A stretch of 64,000 nucleotides of DNA. It comes from Gamsiella multidivaricata (Eukaryota > Mortierellomycota > Mortierellomycetes > Mortierellales > Mortierellaceae). Both the position numbers and the translations under genes were made by a program. This document shows positions 22,531-36,000 of the stretch, one piece after another. Position 1 is the first letter of the stretch. Every line of letters begins with the position of its first letter. The notes beneath the pieces are model-generated. The model was not told where the DNA came from. It saw only the letters and a program-made list of their open reading frames with translations, and searched no databases. The stretch spans positions 124,001 to 188,000 of the forward strand of contig NW_026251754.1 of the NCBI RefSeq assembly GCF_025024155.1. Reading direction: 5' to 3'.

Positions 22531-24527
22531 CTACACTCGATCGTGTGTAATTCGCATATGACTAAAGAACACAGACAAGGCTAAAGCACACGAAAAGAGA
22601 CCCAGGACACCCGATGCATAAAAAAGCGCTGAAGGCCAGATTTCTAGTGTTATCCCATAAAACCACCCAGAGAGCAAAGGCGTCACCGCCGCTGACAGCA
22701 CTTCGAACGTGACCAATGTCCCCAGGGTCTCGCCTAATAGTTCGGGTGCCACAGACTGTGAGATAATGCCCCGAATAGCGGGGGAGAACATTGTCCCAAG
22801 GGAACTGAGCACTCCTCCGAGATAAAAGCCTTCTCCTACAGGCGTGGCACCATATAAGAAAAATGTCAAGGACTCAATCAGCAAACCAATGACCACGAGC
22901 TTTAGGTCAAAGCTGATGCTGGCCACAGGGTCGGTAAGGGCGTCTTGGGGAGCCAGTCGCTTGAAGCGGGGCAACAGAAATGTCAAAGACACCAGTCGAC
23001 TTAAACCTATGACGGCCATAACAGAGCTCAACCTGGCCTCGGACCAACGGAACCGGTATAGCAGGTACGTTGAAATATTAGAGTTTACACCTAGGAAGAC
23101 ACAGAGAGCATTAGGAACCGATTTAGCATTCGCGTGAACATAACTGTCCCAGGACGCCTTTATCATCACAATATGTTCTTTTGAGGCAAATAGCGTGCGA
23201 AAAACGACTTTGTCTACCAATAATGGCCACAAGGGCTATGAAAGAGGTAATCATGAGCATCAGCACGCTGTATTCGCCAGCGAGTCGGTCAGGCAGCTGC
23301 TCAGGAGTGAGTCTCTTGATAAGTGCTTTCAGATATTGTGAATGAGGCTCTGTGTCTTTGAACGGCTCCAAATTCCTTGGATCAGACCCGTTCTGGCATC
23401 CGTCTTGCTCCCCTTGCTCAAAACTCGACTGAATCTGCTGCTTGCGTTTGTTGTCCAATGAAGCTACTGTCAGGGACTCTGGGATCATTGAGATGCAGAA
23501 GATATTGAGGATAACGAGAGCCGGGTTCAACCAAACAAAGACAGCGGTTAACCCAAACTGCTTGGCAACCATTCCTCCAAGGATAGATCTAAGTCGACAA
23601 CAAAATGATAAGCGGCGTAGAGCGCATTATTAGTTTGAATGACGCTCATCAAGAACCAGCTTAAGATGATCTCTATGATTGTGTACTCGAGAATCGACTT
23701 TTAGTACCCTAGTGCGAGACCCGCAAACTCTCCAGCAACTAATCGACCAAACACCACGGTCCGCTCCTCCGCGCGGGTAACATCGGACGCATACGCATGC
23801 GCGAGGGTCTCGAGCAACGCCAAGGAGCCTGTCGCTCCATCCAAAATGTTACCGAGCCGCAGGAAATAAAGACTCATACCCTTGTTGAGGCGGACCAGCA
23901 CAGCTAAGGTGCACGAAAAGGCAGATCCAGTGACGCCGATCAGCATTGCTCGTTTGCGTCCCATCCGATCACCTAGTCCTGACCAGTAACGAATCGTCAA
24001 CGCAACTTGAATGGCGATACGTTTCATGACAGGAAGATATTTCGATTGACTGTCAGTAGTGCTCCCCTAAAACGACTGCTAAAAGAAAGAATGAAAGAGA
24101 GCACTCATCATGCCTGTACTGTACCAAGGATAGCAGTGAGCGTCAAACTGATGCCGACAAAATTTGCGATGGCGGCACTGTACTCTGCAGAATCGCAATG
24201 GCCATCATCATTATTGGGAAGATCTCCAGTCAGCTGCGCCAGACTAGCCTGGCCATCATTCCCACGCCCAGTGCTGTTGTGGACCGGGAATAATGTTGGG
24301 ATGCCTCGTTCACAGAACAGTTCCTTGAGGGAGGGGACAATCAACGCTATTGTTGGTCCGCTGGCCAGGTTCGATAGGAAGATGATAAGGATGGCAGCCC
24401 AGTAGTTTGGTTGCCATGGCCAGTACCAAGTCAGAGCACGTTGCTCGTGGGGCTTGGCAACACCGGACGGGATTCCCCCCAGCAGGGCAGTTGTCTCTGC
24501 AGCAGGCGCCTCTTGGATGTTCAGCAT
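22531..24527 (-). CDS. Major facilitator superfamily transporter, four exons
   Basis: Exons 24527-24125, 24005-23708, 23588-23218 and 23090-22531 join in frame to 543 aa; introns are 119, 119 and 127 bp. Start MLNIQEAPAAETTALLGG is the Met preceding the first hydrophobic helix (NYWAAILIIFLSNLASGPT). The loop 2-3 signature appears as SGLGDRMGRKRAMLIG directly after the first intron, and each splice restores the reading of a membrane segment (for example FIALVAIIG joined to VNSNISTYLLYRFRW). The charged middle loop with KRKQQIQSSFEQGEQDG fits the long cytoplasmic loop between the two six-helix halves. General substrate or drug:proton antiporter type; substrate unknown. Tail to head with the ABCC gene and divergent from the NRPS, so a possible peptide exporter. 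The first splice site is the least certain. Confidence 0.85.
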
Positions 24528-26288
24528 GGCATCAGTGGACCAGAGCAGGCAGTCGAGAGGGGGGCAAAGAGAGGGAAGAGGGATAGAAGAGCATGGAGCC
24601 TGGATAACAGAGTACAACGCAGTACAACGGCTGCAAGTTGCATGGAGGTGACGTGACGTTATTCGCCAAAGGTACGTGGATAGACTATCGGCCCATTCGC
24701 CCTGCTCTCTTCATAGCACCATGGCGCTGGGCCAATCATGAGGGCCGAGCGAGCACACAACGGCTTCGACGGTCATTCGGTCTCTGCTGTACACCCCAAT
24801 ACACATTTCCCATTGGGCGAGGCAAGGCCAAAGGCACAGATAAACTGGCCTTAAACTCGCTGTGCAACCGAAAGCACGCTAGGAACAATACCGTGGGCTG
24901 AGGGAAATGAGCCCGAGTCTGGGTATCTTGCGCCATGGGAATGAACATTGAAGTGACCAAATCGCTTCTGTGCCACAATGTGTAAACCTTAGGATTGAGG
25001 AGCGAGGGATTAAAGGGAAAGCACATTGCGTGGATCAGAAGGGACAATGGCTGGTGCGAGGTTGCCCCATGGACGGGGGAGCTCTCCTGGGGGAGCTGTG
25101 TGGATCAAACTCAGATTTCTGTACGTTGGGAAATTTTATTTTACGCCCGAGGACCCTAACGGCCGGTGTCAATTAGTGCAACCCTTAAAGCGACTAATCC
25201 CGCAGGACCGTGTGCCACCATCGACCCATATCGAGACGACATGTCTCTGTCAATTGCACCATTTCGACAAGCACATGCAATTCGGACTTTATGAATTTAC
25301 ACGTCTGCACGGTTACGAGAAGGAAAGGGCGAGGGCGAGGGCGAGGGCGGGATAGAATCAGGACGAGGGGCTAAATCTGTTTACATCTCTGTACTCAGTA
25401 TTACTATCGGTACCGTACTATCGAAACCCTCAGGGACATCGACGCGTTCTTAAAGTAAAGGCGTCGTAGGACAGCTGCAGATATTTCGCTCATCATAACT
25501 ATGTAATATGTTGTGCATGCTCGGCACATCCAATCCCCCACTGGTTGACTTTGTTACCGAGACGGGGCACCTCGGCATATGAGCACCGGTGCAGATCCTG
25601 TCCCCAATTTCACGTACACTGAATGCACCGTCAGGGCTAAGCGCGAATATTCTTTCCCGTCTTTGCATCATTTATATTACAAAACTCAACGTTTAAGCTT
25701 AATACATAGTGGTCGCCGTGTGTTTTTGAATAGTCCTTATAGTCAAACGTTCTTCATGGTCCACGCAATCTCCTACACGCCATATTGCTGCTCCTGCTCG
25801 TGCTCGCAATGCCCTAGTTTCAAAGCTGTGTGAGGCGTAGAAGCAACGAGACGAAATTGTGACGCGGCATAGAAGCACAGCTGTGCACAAGTGTTCTGAT
25901 TTTTTGTTCTGATTTTTTTGTGCTGATTTTCGCTCTTTCCTTCGCACTTTGAACATCCTTCCAGGTCCTCATCCTTTCCAGCCCCATCCCGAAGCGAAAA
26001 CAAAAAAGTCCCTACTGTATTCAGGTGCGTATGATGGTGAAATAATATCAAATTCGCTAGTATCCCTTTCAAATGATTCCCTTGAGTCTCCAAACGCCAG
26101 TTCTTTGAAAGGGTGGATTTCCAGCGTTATATATACCTTGCCTTCGAGCGAGATGTATATGTATCAGCGAGTGCGGCCTATCACAGAGTTCATCAAATTC
26201 AAATCAAAGACGTGTTTATTGCTGAATGGGAGTTTTAACGGGATGTACTTTTGGAACAGAAACGATTAGCTTCATCCACAACGCGAAC
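24528..26288. other. Intergenic, with a GGGCGA microsatellite
   Basis: 1.8 kb without a supported gene. A short tandem GGGCGA array lies at about 25327-25351; a similar array on the opposite strand occurs near 62645-62685. Part of the divergent control region between the MFS gene and the genes to the right. Confidence 0.45.
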
Positions 26289-27436
26289 ATGCATTCCCAT
26301 ACCCCTGACCACGAAGTCAACCAGCAGGAGACAGTCAATGTTGCTCCAGTGAGTATCCTGAACGTGTTCTGCAATAACCAATACATGAGGCATTTGCGCG
26401 CAATGGTCTAGTAAATCATCTGCTAACCAGACCCCGACATACGAACTTGTTGTGCCTTAGGGCTCCTTGACGTCCAGCAGCGATGCCAACAACGGACAGC
26501 CCGTTGACACTAGCCTCTATTCACTCAAAGGTAATCGCAACTCTCTGCTTTAATATGCGTCGGATCCTACTCTGATGCTGAAGTGATTGCCAGAACTCTT
26601 GAATGTACGCGAATACAAGGCTACAACTCACCCTTCCTTGCGATTACTATATGGTTTATAGAGGGGATTGTACATGTCGCTGACGGTGCACAAATCCCCG
26701 TCCCGTATCCTATGGCGGCAATCAAGACTGCTAACAGCTTCGATAGCATCTCGACTTTAGTCGCTGCTTCTAACGAAATCGGTCATGTACGTCTAAATTC
26801 TGCAAGCAAAACATCTTGAAGTACTGCAGGTTGGACAGATCACCAACGATATGCCAATTCTAATGTTCCTGGAATAGGTTCATGCCTCCCAGATGGTGGC
26901 CAAGAATTCTCTCAACGAAAGTAATGCAAATTTACTGAACACCAAGTGGTATGTAGCACAGCATTGTGGTGGTAGTATAGCCATCGGAATTGAAATACTG
27001 CAAGGGACCTAAAGTTTCTTTGAGTAACCCACTGAAGCTGTGCCATTTCTCTATGTTACATACAAATGAATTTAGCGGCTGCGAGACCAATGAAAGCTCC
27101 CTTCTCCCACAATTTGCGTCGAATCTTCTCGAGTCGATCAAGAGAGACATTGTAAGACGCTTGATGCCGTGACTATAAGACTAAAAAGTGCACCTTCGTT
27201 ATGGATATATCTACATGTATGAAATGTTAACCGATAACCGGTGAATGCCTAAAATATTTTTAGAAGCCCCTGTTGTTCAAAGACGATGCTTTCGAAGCCA
27301 GAGCCAGCATGAAGACGACCGACCTGCCGGTCGGCACGGAAAGGTAAGGAGATATAAAAGGGTGATTGGTGGTTATAGGATATATAAAGTCCGGTGATTT
27401 GGTTACTAACCGTTTAGCTTTCAATCCGGTACGTAA
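26289..27436 (+). CDS. Putative small eight-exon gene directly upstream of the NRPS, function unknown
   Basis: Not visible as one ORF. Exons 26289-26348, 26461-26530, 26594-26653, 26761-26786, 26878-26948, 27076-27151, 27264-27343 and 27418-27436 join in phase at every junction to 153 aa (462 nt). All introns are GT-AG (63-127 bp) and most have a good branch point: TGCTAACC (intron 1), GCTAAC (3), TCTAATG (4), and TACTAAC just before the last acceptor. Peptide segments include SLYSLKELLNVREYKATTHP, VHASQMVAKNSLNES and KPLLFKDDAFEARASM. I do not recognise it. The last exon ends 20 bases before the NRPS start, and the NRPS TATA boxes lie in its last intron, so alternatively these are leader exons of the NRPS transcript. 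Exon 3's donor (GTTTAT) is weak. Confidence 0.4.
27353..27389 (+). promoter_or_regulatory. Two TATA-like boxes before the NRPS
   Basis: TATAAAAG at 27353-27360 and TATATAAAG at 27381-27389, 67-103 bases before the chosen NRPS ATG at 27456, which itself sits in a strong initiation context (ACCGCCATG). Confidence 0.5.
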
Positions 27437-27455
27437 TAGCGGATTCGCTACCGCC

Positions 27456-30040
27456 ATGTCCCGAACGGCATCAGATAGTGGTTCTGTGACCACTCTTACT
27501 CCCGGGTCAAGTGTCCAAAGTATGAGCTTCAAGATTCAGGCGCAATACTGGCGTCAGGCGCTTGCAGATGCGCCGTCGTTGCTCGACCTCCCCACGGACC
27601 GTCCTCGTCCCGTCCAGCGATCTTTTACCGCGGACCAATTGGCCATTCACTTGGGCGTTCCATTAGTGCAATCGCTCAAGAAGCTCTCCCAAGAGCGCGA
27701 CGTGGATCTGCGAACGACTTTGATGACTGGCTGGAGCTCTGTCCTGTCTCGACTCTCCGGACAAGATGATATCGTCGTTGGCATTATCAATGACAGCAAA
27801 GAAAAGGGTTCCGTCCCTAACATAATGCCATTGCGCATTGACCTATCTGAAGACCCTAACACGGCTCAGATGCTTGATCGCGTTGCAGTGACATTCCAGG
27901 CCGCAAAAGCTCACCAGGGCTTCCTGTTCGAAAATACCGTCGATGCTGAGCAGCCTTCACACGAGAACAGCCAAGATCCGTTGATCCAGGTTGCCTTTCA
28001 GTGGCATGATGATGATTTAAACCAAGTATCTTTGGACGACGTTACTACCCAGTTCGCTCTCGAGGTGCATCTTCAAGAAACTGGCAATGAGATTCTCGGT
28101 TATCTGAAGTATTCGACGGCTCTCTTCGATGGTCCAACCATCGAGAGACATGTTGGTTATCTGCAGAAAATGCTGGAAGCCATGGCTGCCGACGTCACCC
28201 AGCCGATCGCCGCTGTGGATCTTCTTTCCTCGTCAGAAAAAGACCTTTTGCTTCAGACATGGAACGTCGTCGACGAGCCCCCCCTTGAGCACAGATGCAT
28301 CCATCAGCTCTTTGAAGACCAGGCCGCCCACACGCCAGACGCTGTCGCTGTCGTGTATGAGAACCAGACACTGACCTATGCCGAACTCAATGCACGTGCC
28401 AATCGCCTTGCACATCATCTCATCGATCTCGGAGTTAAGCCAGATACCCTCGTCGCGCTCAGCGTAGAGCGATCGATGTCTATTGTAATCGGAATCCTCG
28501 CTATCCTGAAGGCTGGTGGTGCCTATGTGCCGCTTGACCCTGTGTATGCGAGTGAGCGTCTCAGTGACATTCTCTCTGATGCATCTCCATCCATTATCTT
28601 GGCCGACAAGCATGGACGCAATACAATCGGCGAGGTAGCCTTGGCTCCGCTGACGGTGGTCGATCCGACCTTGCAGCTGGATGGACCCATCTCCAACCCA
28701 CAAGTCTCCAGCTTGGATCCACACCACCTTGCCTATGTCATCTACACGTCTGGATCCACAGGCAAACCTAAAGGCGTCATGGTGGAGCATGCGCAGGTCA
28801 CCCGGTTGTTCGATGCAACTGCAGTCTGGTATCAGTTCAACGAACGTGATACCTGGTGCATGATACATTCTTATAGCTTCGATGTCTCGGTTTGGGAGCT
28901 ATGGGGATCTCTCCGCTATGGTGGCAAATTGGTCATTCCATCCCATCATGTAGTCCGATCGCCCGAGGACCTGTATGGCTTGATCTGTGAACAAGGCATC
29001 ACCGTCCTGAATATGACTCCGAGCGCTTTCAAGCCAATGATTAGGTGCCAGGCGGAGAGTAACCTTCGCGATAAATTGCGCTTTGTCGTCCTGGCAGGTG
29101 AGGCGCTCGAGCCCGCCTCATTGCATCCTTGGTATGCGACGCGACCCGAGGACTCTCCCGTGGTGGTGAACATGTATGGCACGACGGAAACCACGGTCCA
29201 TGCCACCTACCGACCGATGAGACAAGAGGACTGCGCTCGAGCCGTCAGCCAGATTGGAGAGAGGATTCCAGATCTTAAGCTCTACGTCCTGGACCGCCGT
29301 GGTCAGCCAGCGCCTTTGGGAGTTGTAGGAGAGCTCTGTATCGGTGGTTCGGGTGTTACTCGAGGTTATCTCAACAGACCAGAGCTGACAGCTGAGAGGT
29401 TCCCTCTCGATCCTTTCACCAAGAAGGATGGTGCTCGCATGTACAGGACCGGTGATCTTGGACGCTTCCTCCCTGATGGGGGTCTTATTTTCTTGGGTCG
29501 CAACGATCACCAGGTCAAGATCCGTGGATTCCGTATTGAGCTCGGTGAGATCGAAGCGCGTCTCGTCGATCACCCACTGGTCAAAGATGCTGCCGTGTTT
29601 GCTCTTGATGATGGATCGGACAAACGACTTGTTGCCTATGTCGTTGCTGAGCCTACAGAGGGCCTTGCGCAGACGCTGCGGTCGCATGCTGCTGCAAGGC
29701 TGCCCGACTACATGATCCCCACTGCCTTTGTTCGACTAGACGTCCTTCCATTGACAGCAAATGGCAAACTCGATCGTCGCGCACTCCCTGAGCCCGACAG
29801 CGATGCTCTTGTGACTGAGAAGTACGAAGCGCCAGAAGGTGCGACTGAGACTGCACTGGCAGTCATCTGGGCAGAGCTTCTCAAGATCAGCAGAGTCGGA
29901 CGTCATGACAACTTCTTCATGCTTGGTGGACACTCACTGCTGGCTGTGCAGATGATCGAGCGCCTCCGCCGCATTGGACTCGGCCTCTCTATCCGTGCTC
30001 TGTTTGAGAAGCCCACTCTGAGTGCATTGGCCCTATCACT
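27456..30040 (+). other. NRPS module 1: C-domain remnant, A1 (Thr-like), T1
   Basis: The protein opens with only the second half of a condensation domain (YWRQALADAPSLLDLPTDRP ... SRLSGQDDIVVG); the HHxxxDG half is missing, so it cannot condense. A1 spans about 28308-29790, with core motifs YTSGSTGKPKG, GYLNRPELTAERF, YRTGDLGRFLPDG and NGKLDR. Pocket residues read by position (GrsA numbering 235-517) are D V W N V A M V H K, seven of ten identical to the canonical threonine code. T1 carries FMLGGHSLLAVQ near 29913-29948. As starter module it would load the first residue, probably Thr or a relative. Confidence 0.75.
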
Positions 30041-33000
30041 CAACCAATACCAAACAGAGGCAGCCACACCACAGAATCTTATCACTCCTGATACCACCAG
30101 GCTGACTCCAGAAATGCTGCCACTTATCGACCTGACGCAAGACGACATTGACAACATCTCCAAGCAGGTCAAAGGCGGAGTGTCCAACATCCAAGACATC
30201 TACTCTTTGGCTCCTCTGCAGGATGGCATTCTGTTCCATCATTTGTTGGCAACCAAGGGAGATCCTTATTTACTCACCATTTCCCTGACCTTCGACAGCA
30301 GGGAACTACTCGACAGGTATCTGGATGCGGTCAAGCGGGTAGTCATTCGCCACGACATCTTGCGCACTGCGATTATGTGGGAAGATCTATCTTCTCCTGC
30401 TCAGGTCGTCTTGCGTGATGCTCCGCTATCCATCACCGAGCTTTCATTGGATTCCGCTGACGGGCCCATAGCTGAGCAATTGCTGCAAATCGTCGATCCT
30501 CGCAAGTATCGTATCGACTTGACGCAAGCCCCATTGACCAGTTACATCATGGCGCAGGACATCGATGGACGCTGGATGGTAGTTCAGCTGTTGCATCATA
30601 TGATCGGTGACCACTCCACACTGGAAGAGATGAACCGTGAGATCCAGGAGATTCTTAGGGGCCAAGGCGAGTCGCTCCCCACACCCCAGCCGTTCCGTAA
30701 CCTCATTGCACAAACACTCTCAGGACCTAATGATGTGGAACACGAGCAGTTCTTTACCGAGATGCTGGCTGAGATTGATACGCCCGCTTTGCCTTTTGGG
30801 TTGTCCGACGTGCATCGTGATGGTCTTAATGTCATAGAGTACCACCGACCCTTGCCACAAGACTTGAATGTCCGCTTGCGTGGCCATGCTAAGCGAATTG
30901 GTGTGAGCGTTGCAAGCTTGTGTCATCTCGCCTGGGCGCAAGTGATTGCACGAACTAGCGGACAACAGCGAGTAGTGTTTGGTACTGTGCTCTTTGGACG
31001 AATGCAGGCTGGGTCCGGAGCAGACCGCGCATTGGGCCTTTTCATCAACACGCTGCCAGTTAGGGTTGATGTTGAGAGTATTGGCGTCCAAGAGAGCGTG
31101 TCTCGAACCCAAACCACTTTGGCTACATTGCTGGAGCATGAACACGCGTCGCTATCGCTGGCACAAAGGTGCAGCAGCGTGCCTGCTGGAATCCCTCTCT
31201 TCAGCTCTCTGCTGAATTACCGGCACAACGAAGACGTAACAGGCAATAACGCAACGGTTGCCGGTATGGTCATCGGTCATGAGCAAGAGCGAACAAACTA
31301 TCCGTTCGTGATGAACATTGAAGACTATGGCCAGACGCTTGGCTTAACCGCTCAGATTGTGCAACCTTTTGATGCGGCCCGCATTACTGATTATATGCAG
31401 CAGGCGTTGGAAAGTCTAGCTAATGCATTGGAGCACACCCCCAATATGCCAATTCAAGAGTTGGAAATCTTGCCATTGGAGGAGCGAGACTTGTTGCTTC
31501 ACACATGGAACGCCACGGATGTGTTCTATCCAGACCAAGTGTGCATTCACCAGATGTTTGAAGACCAGGCCGCTCGCACGCCAGACGCCGTTGCCATTGT
31601 TTATGAGGACCAGACACTGACTTATGATGAGCTCAATGCACGCGCCAACCGCCTCGCCCATCAGCTCATCGGTCTAGGAGTCAATCCAGATGCTCTCGTC
31701 GCGCTCTGCTTGGAACGCAGCCCCGCAATGGTAGTGGGGATGCTGGCGATTCTCAAGGCTGGTGGCGCCTATGTTCCGATTGACCCTGCATATGCAAGCG
31801 ACCGTCTTCGACAGATTCTTGCCGATGCAGCGCCGAAGGTCTTGTTGGCCGATGCGACCGGTCGTGCCGCATTGGGCGAGACAGCAATCGCCTCCTTGGC
31901 CGTGATCGATCCAAATGAACTGTCAGGTTCTACCAATACAAATCCGCATCTGGATGAGCTGGCCTCTCATCATCTAGCCTATGTGATCTATACCTCAGGC
32001 TCTACCGGCACCCCTAAGGGAGTGATGATTTCCCACAGCGGAGCGTGTAACTATTTACACTGGGCTGTGCAAACGTATGCACCCAAGCGAGGCTCCGTAG
32101 TATCTTCCTCGATCTCCTTTGACGCGACAGTCACCAGCATATGGACGCCGCTTCTGTACGGCAGCAGCGTGACGCTACTGAAGTCAGGTAACGAGGTCGA
32201 GTCGCTGGAATCCTACGTGCGCCAAGCACAGGGTGAGGGCTTACTCAAAATCACACCGATGCACCTGGACTTGATGGGGCGTCGTCTACAGGCCGATGGA
32301 GTGAAGCCGCAGGTTGATGTGTTCGTGATTGGTGGAGAAGCTCTGAGCCCCTCGACTGTCGCACTCTGGCAGAGTCTTCAGCCCGGTGTGCGGCTGGTCA
32401 ACGAGTATGGACCTACAGAGACCGTGGTCGGATGTTCTGTGTATGATATGCGTGCTCCACTGCCGTATTCCAGTAGTGTACCAATTGGCCGACCAATCGC
32501 AAACACCCGGCTTTATGTGTTAGACACGCGCGGACAACCTGTGCCATTGGGGGCCGTTGGCGAGCTCTACATCGGCGGCGCCGGTGTTGCACGCGGCTAT
32601 TTGAACCGCCCCGACCTGACTGACAAATCTTTCCTCCACGATCCTTTCAACTGGAGGGAGGGTGCTCGTATGTACAGGACCGGTGACCTTGTTCGTTACC
32701 AGCTCGATGGTCAGCTGGAGTACCTTGGTCGTAATGACCACCAGGTCAAGATCCGTGGATTCCGTATTGAGCTCGGTGAGATCGAAGCGCGTCTCATTGA
32801 TCATCCACTGGTCAAAGATGTAGCCGTGCTTGCTCTTGGTGATGGGTCGGACAAACGACTTGTTGCCTATGTCGTTGCTGAGCCTACAGAGGGCCTTGTG
32901 CAGACGCTGCGGTCGCATGCTGCTGCAAGGCTGCCCGACTACATGACTCCTGCTGCCTTTGTGCGCCTAGACGTCCTTCCACTGACATCAAACGGTAAGC

Positions 33001-36000
33001 TCGATCGTCGTGCACTCCCCGAGCCAGACAGCGAGGCTCTTGTCACTGAGAAGTACGAGGCACCAGAAGGTGCAACCGAGACAGCGCTGGCAGTCATCTG
33101 GGCAGAGCTGCTCAAGATCGACAGGGTCGGACGTCATGACAACTTTTTCATGCTTGGTGGACACTCTCTACTTGCTGTGCGTCTGATGAACCGAGTTTCT
33201 GCTCTGGGTGCACAAATTCAGCTGTCTACACTGTTCGCCTCGCCAGTATTGTCCGAGTTCGCAAACGTGGTGGACAAGCAGATTGCGCAAGCGGACCAGT
33301 CGCTCAACGACATCAAGCCTGTCCCCCGGGATGGTGCTCTGCTACCATCATTTGCCCAGCAACGCTTGTGGTTCCTTGCTCAGATGGAGGGTGTTAGTGA
33401 AATCTACCATATGCCAATGCATCTTCGTCTGCAGGGAGCTCTTGATCGAGGTGCTTGGCAGCGTTCACTTAATGCTTTGTTCGCTCGTCATGAGTCGCTG
33501 CGCTCGATCTTTGTCACTGTCGGTGGCCAACCCCAAGTCCAACTCTTGCCGGCCCAATCAGGAATTCCCGTGCTTTCAGATGATTTGCGAGGTGAACAGG
33601 ATGTCGACGGTCGGCTTCATGGACTGTGCGCCACGGAAGTCAGCGCGCCTTTCGATCTTGAAAAAGGCCCGTTGATCCGTGCGCGGTTAATCCAAGTCGC
33701 TGACGATGAATTCGTCTTCTTGTTGACACAGCATCATATTGTATCTGATGGCTGGTCGATGGGACTATTGGCCCGTGAGCTGAGTGAGCTCTATACAGCC
33801 AACTCTACAGGCCGATCCGATTCATTGCCTCCGCTGGCTATCCAGTACCCCGACTACGCTGCCTGGCAAAGAGAATGGCTTGCCGGCGATCGACTCAAGG
33901 AACAGAGCAATTTCTGGCGCAAGGCTCTTGCCAACACGCCGGTTCTGATCGCCTTGCCAACTGATCGGCCTCGCCCTCCACAACAATCGTTTGCAGGAGC
34001 TCGTGTCCCAATCCGCGTGGACTCGCATACAACACTTGCACTTAAGCGTATCAGCCAGCAGCATGGAGCAACACTGTTCATGACAATCCTGGCAGCTTGG
34101 AGTGCCGTGCTGTCGCGACTCTCTGGACAGGATGATGTGGTCATCGGCACACCAAGTGCCAACCGTAATCGCCACGAGATCGAGCACTTGATCGGCTTTT
34201 TTGTGAATACCTTGGTACTGCGCGTGGATCTTTCTGGCGAGCCGAGCGTGTCGCAGCTTCTGGAGCGTGTCCGTCGGGATTCACTGGAAGCGCAGGCTCA
34301 TCAGGATCTACCATTCGAGCAAGTGGTGGAGATTGCAAAGCCGCCGCGTAGGATGGATCAGACGCCATTGTTCCAAGTAATGTTTGCTTGGCAGAACAAC
34401 GACGCTGATGCATTGAGTTTGCCTGGAATCGTGGTGAAGCCTATGGAGGCAAACTACGACATTGTCAAATTCGATTTGGAGCTTGAGATGTACGAAGCTC
34501 ATAATGAGATTGTAGGCTGTTTGAAGTATTCGACGGCTCTCTTCGATGGTCCAACCATCGAGAGACATGTTGGTTATCTGCAGAAAATGCTGGAAGCCAT
34601 GGCTGCCGACGTCACCCAGCCGATCGCCGCTGTGGATCTTCTTTCCTCGTCAGAAAAAGACCTTTTGCTTCAGACATGGAACGTCGTCGACGAGCCCCCC
34701 CTTGAGCACAGATGCATCCATCAGCTCTTTGAAGACCAGGCCGCCCACACGCCAGACGCTGTCGCTGTCGTGTATGAGAACCAGACACTGACCTATGCCG
34801 AACTCAATGCACGTGCCAATCGCCTTGCACATCATCTCATCGATCTCGGAGTTAAGCCAGATACCCTCGTCGCGCTCAGCGTAGAGCGATCGATGTCTAT
34901 TGTAATCGGAATCCTCGCTATCCTGAAGGCTGGTGGTGCCTATGTGCCGCTTGACCCTGTGTATGCGAGTGAGCGTCTCAGTGACATTCTCTCTGATGCA
35001 TCTCCATCCATTATCTTGGCCGACAAGCATGGACGCAATACAATCGGCGAGGTAGCCTTGGCTCCGCTGACGGTGGTCGATCCGACCTTGCAGCTGGATG
35101 GACCCATCTCCAACCCACAAGTCTCCAGCTTGGATCCACACCACCTTGCCTATGTCATCTACACGTCTGGATCCACAGGCAAACCTAAAGGCGTCATGGT
35201 GGAGCATGCGCAGGTCACCCGGTTGTTCGATGCAACTGCAGTCTGGTATCAGTTCAACGAACGTGATACCTGGTGCATGTTACATTCCTACAGTTTTGAC
35301 TTCTCAGTGTGGGAGCTATGGGGATCTCTCCGCTATGGTGGTAGATTGATCATTCCATCCCATCATATAGCCCGATCGCCCGAGGACCTGTATGGCTTGA
35401 TCTGTGAACAAGGCATCACCGTCCTGAATATGACTCCAAGTGCTTTCAAACCATTGATCGTGTGCCAGGCGGAGAGTAACCTTCGCGATAAATTGCGCTA
35501 TGTAATCTTCGGAGGTGAGGCGCTTGAACCGGCTATCTTACAGCCCTGGTATGCAACACGATCTGAGGACTCTCCCGTGGTGGTGAACATGTATGGTATT
35601 ACAGAAACCACGGTCCACGTTACCTACCGTGCGATCAAGCAGCAGGATTGCACACAGGTTATCAGTCCAATTGGTGCGAGAATTCCAGATCTGACAACGT
35701 ACATCTTGGATACTTATGGTCGACCGGTGCCCTTGGGAGTTGCAGGAGAGCTCTATATCGGTGGTTCGGGCGTTACTCGAGGTTATCTCAACAGACCAGA
35801 GCTGACAGCTGAGAGGTTCCCTCTCGATCCTTTCACCAAGAAGGATGGTGCTCGCATGTACAGGACCGGTGATCTTGGACGCTTCCTCCCTGATGGGGGT
35901 CTTATTTTCTTGGGTCGCAACGATCACCAGGTCAAGATCCGTGGATTCCGTATTGAGCTCGGTGAGATCGAAGCGCGTCTCGTCGATCACCCACTGGTCA

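Noticed and set aside
27366..27455. Upstream Met (27366) as the NRPS start
   Set aside because: It lies between the TATA boxes, adds 30 residues without NRPS character, and the ATG at 27456 has a strong context.
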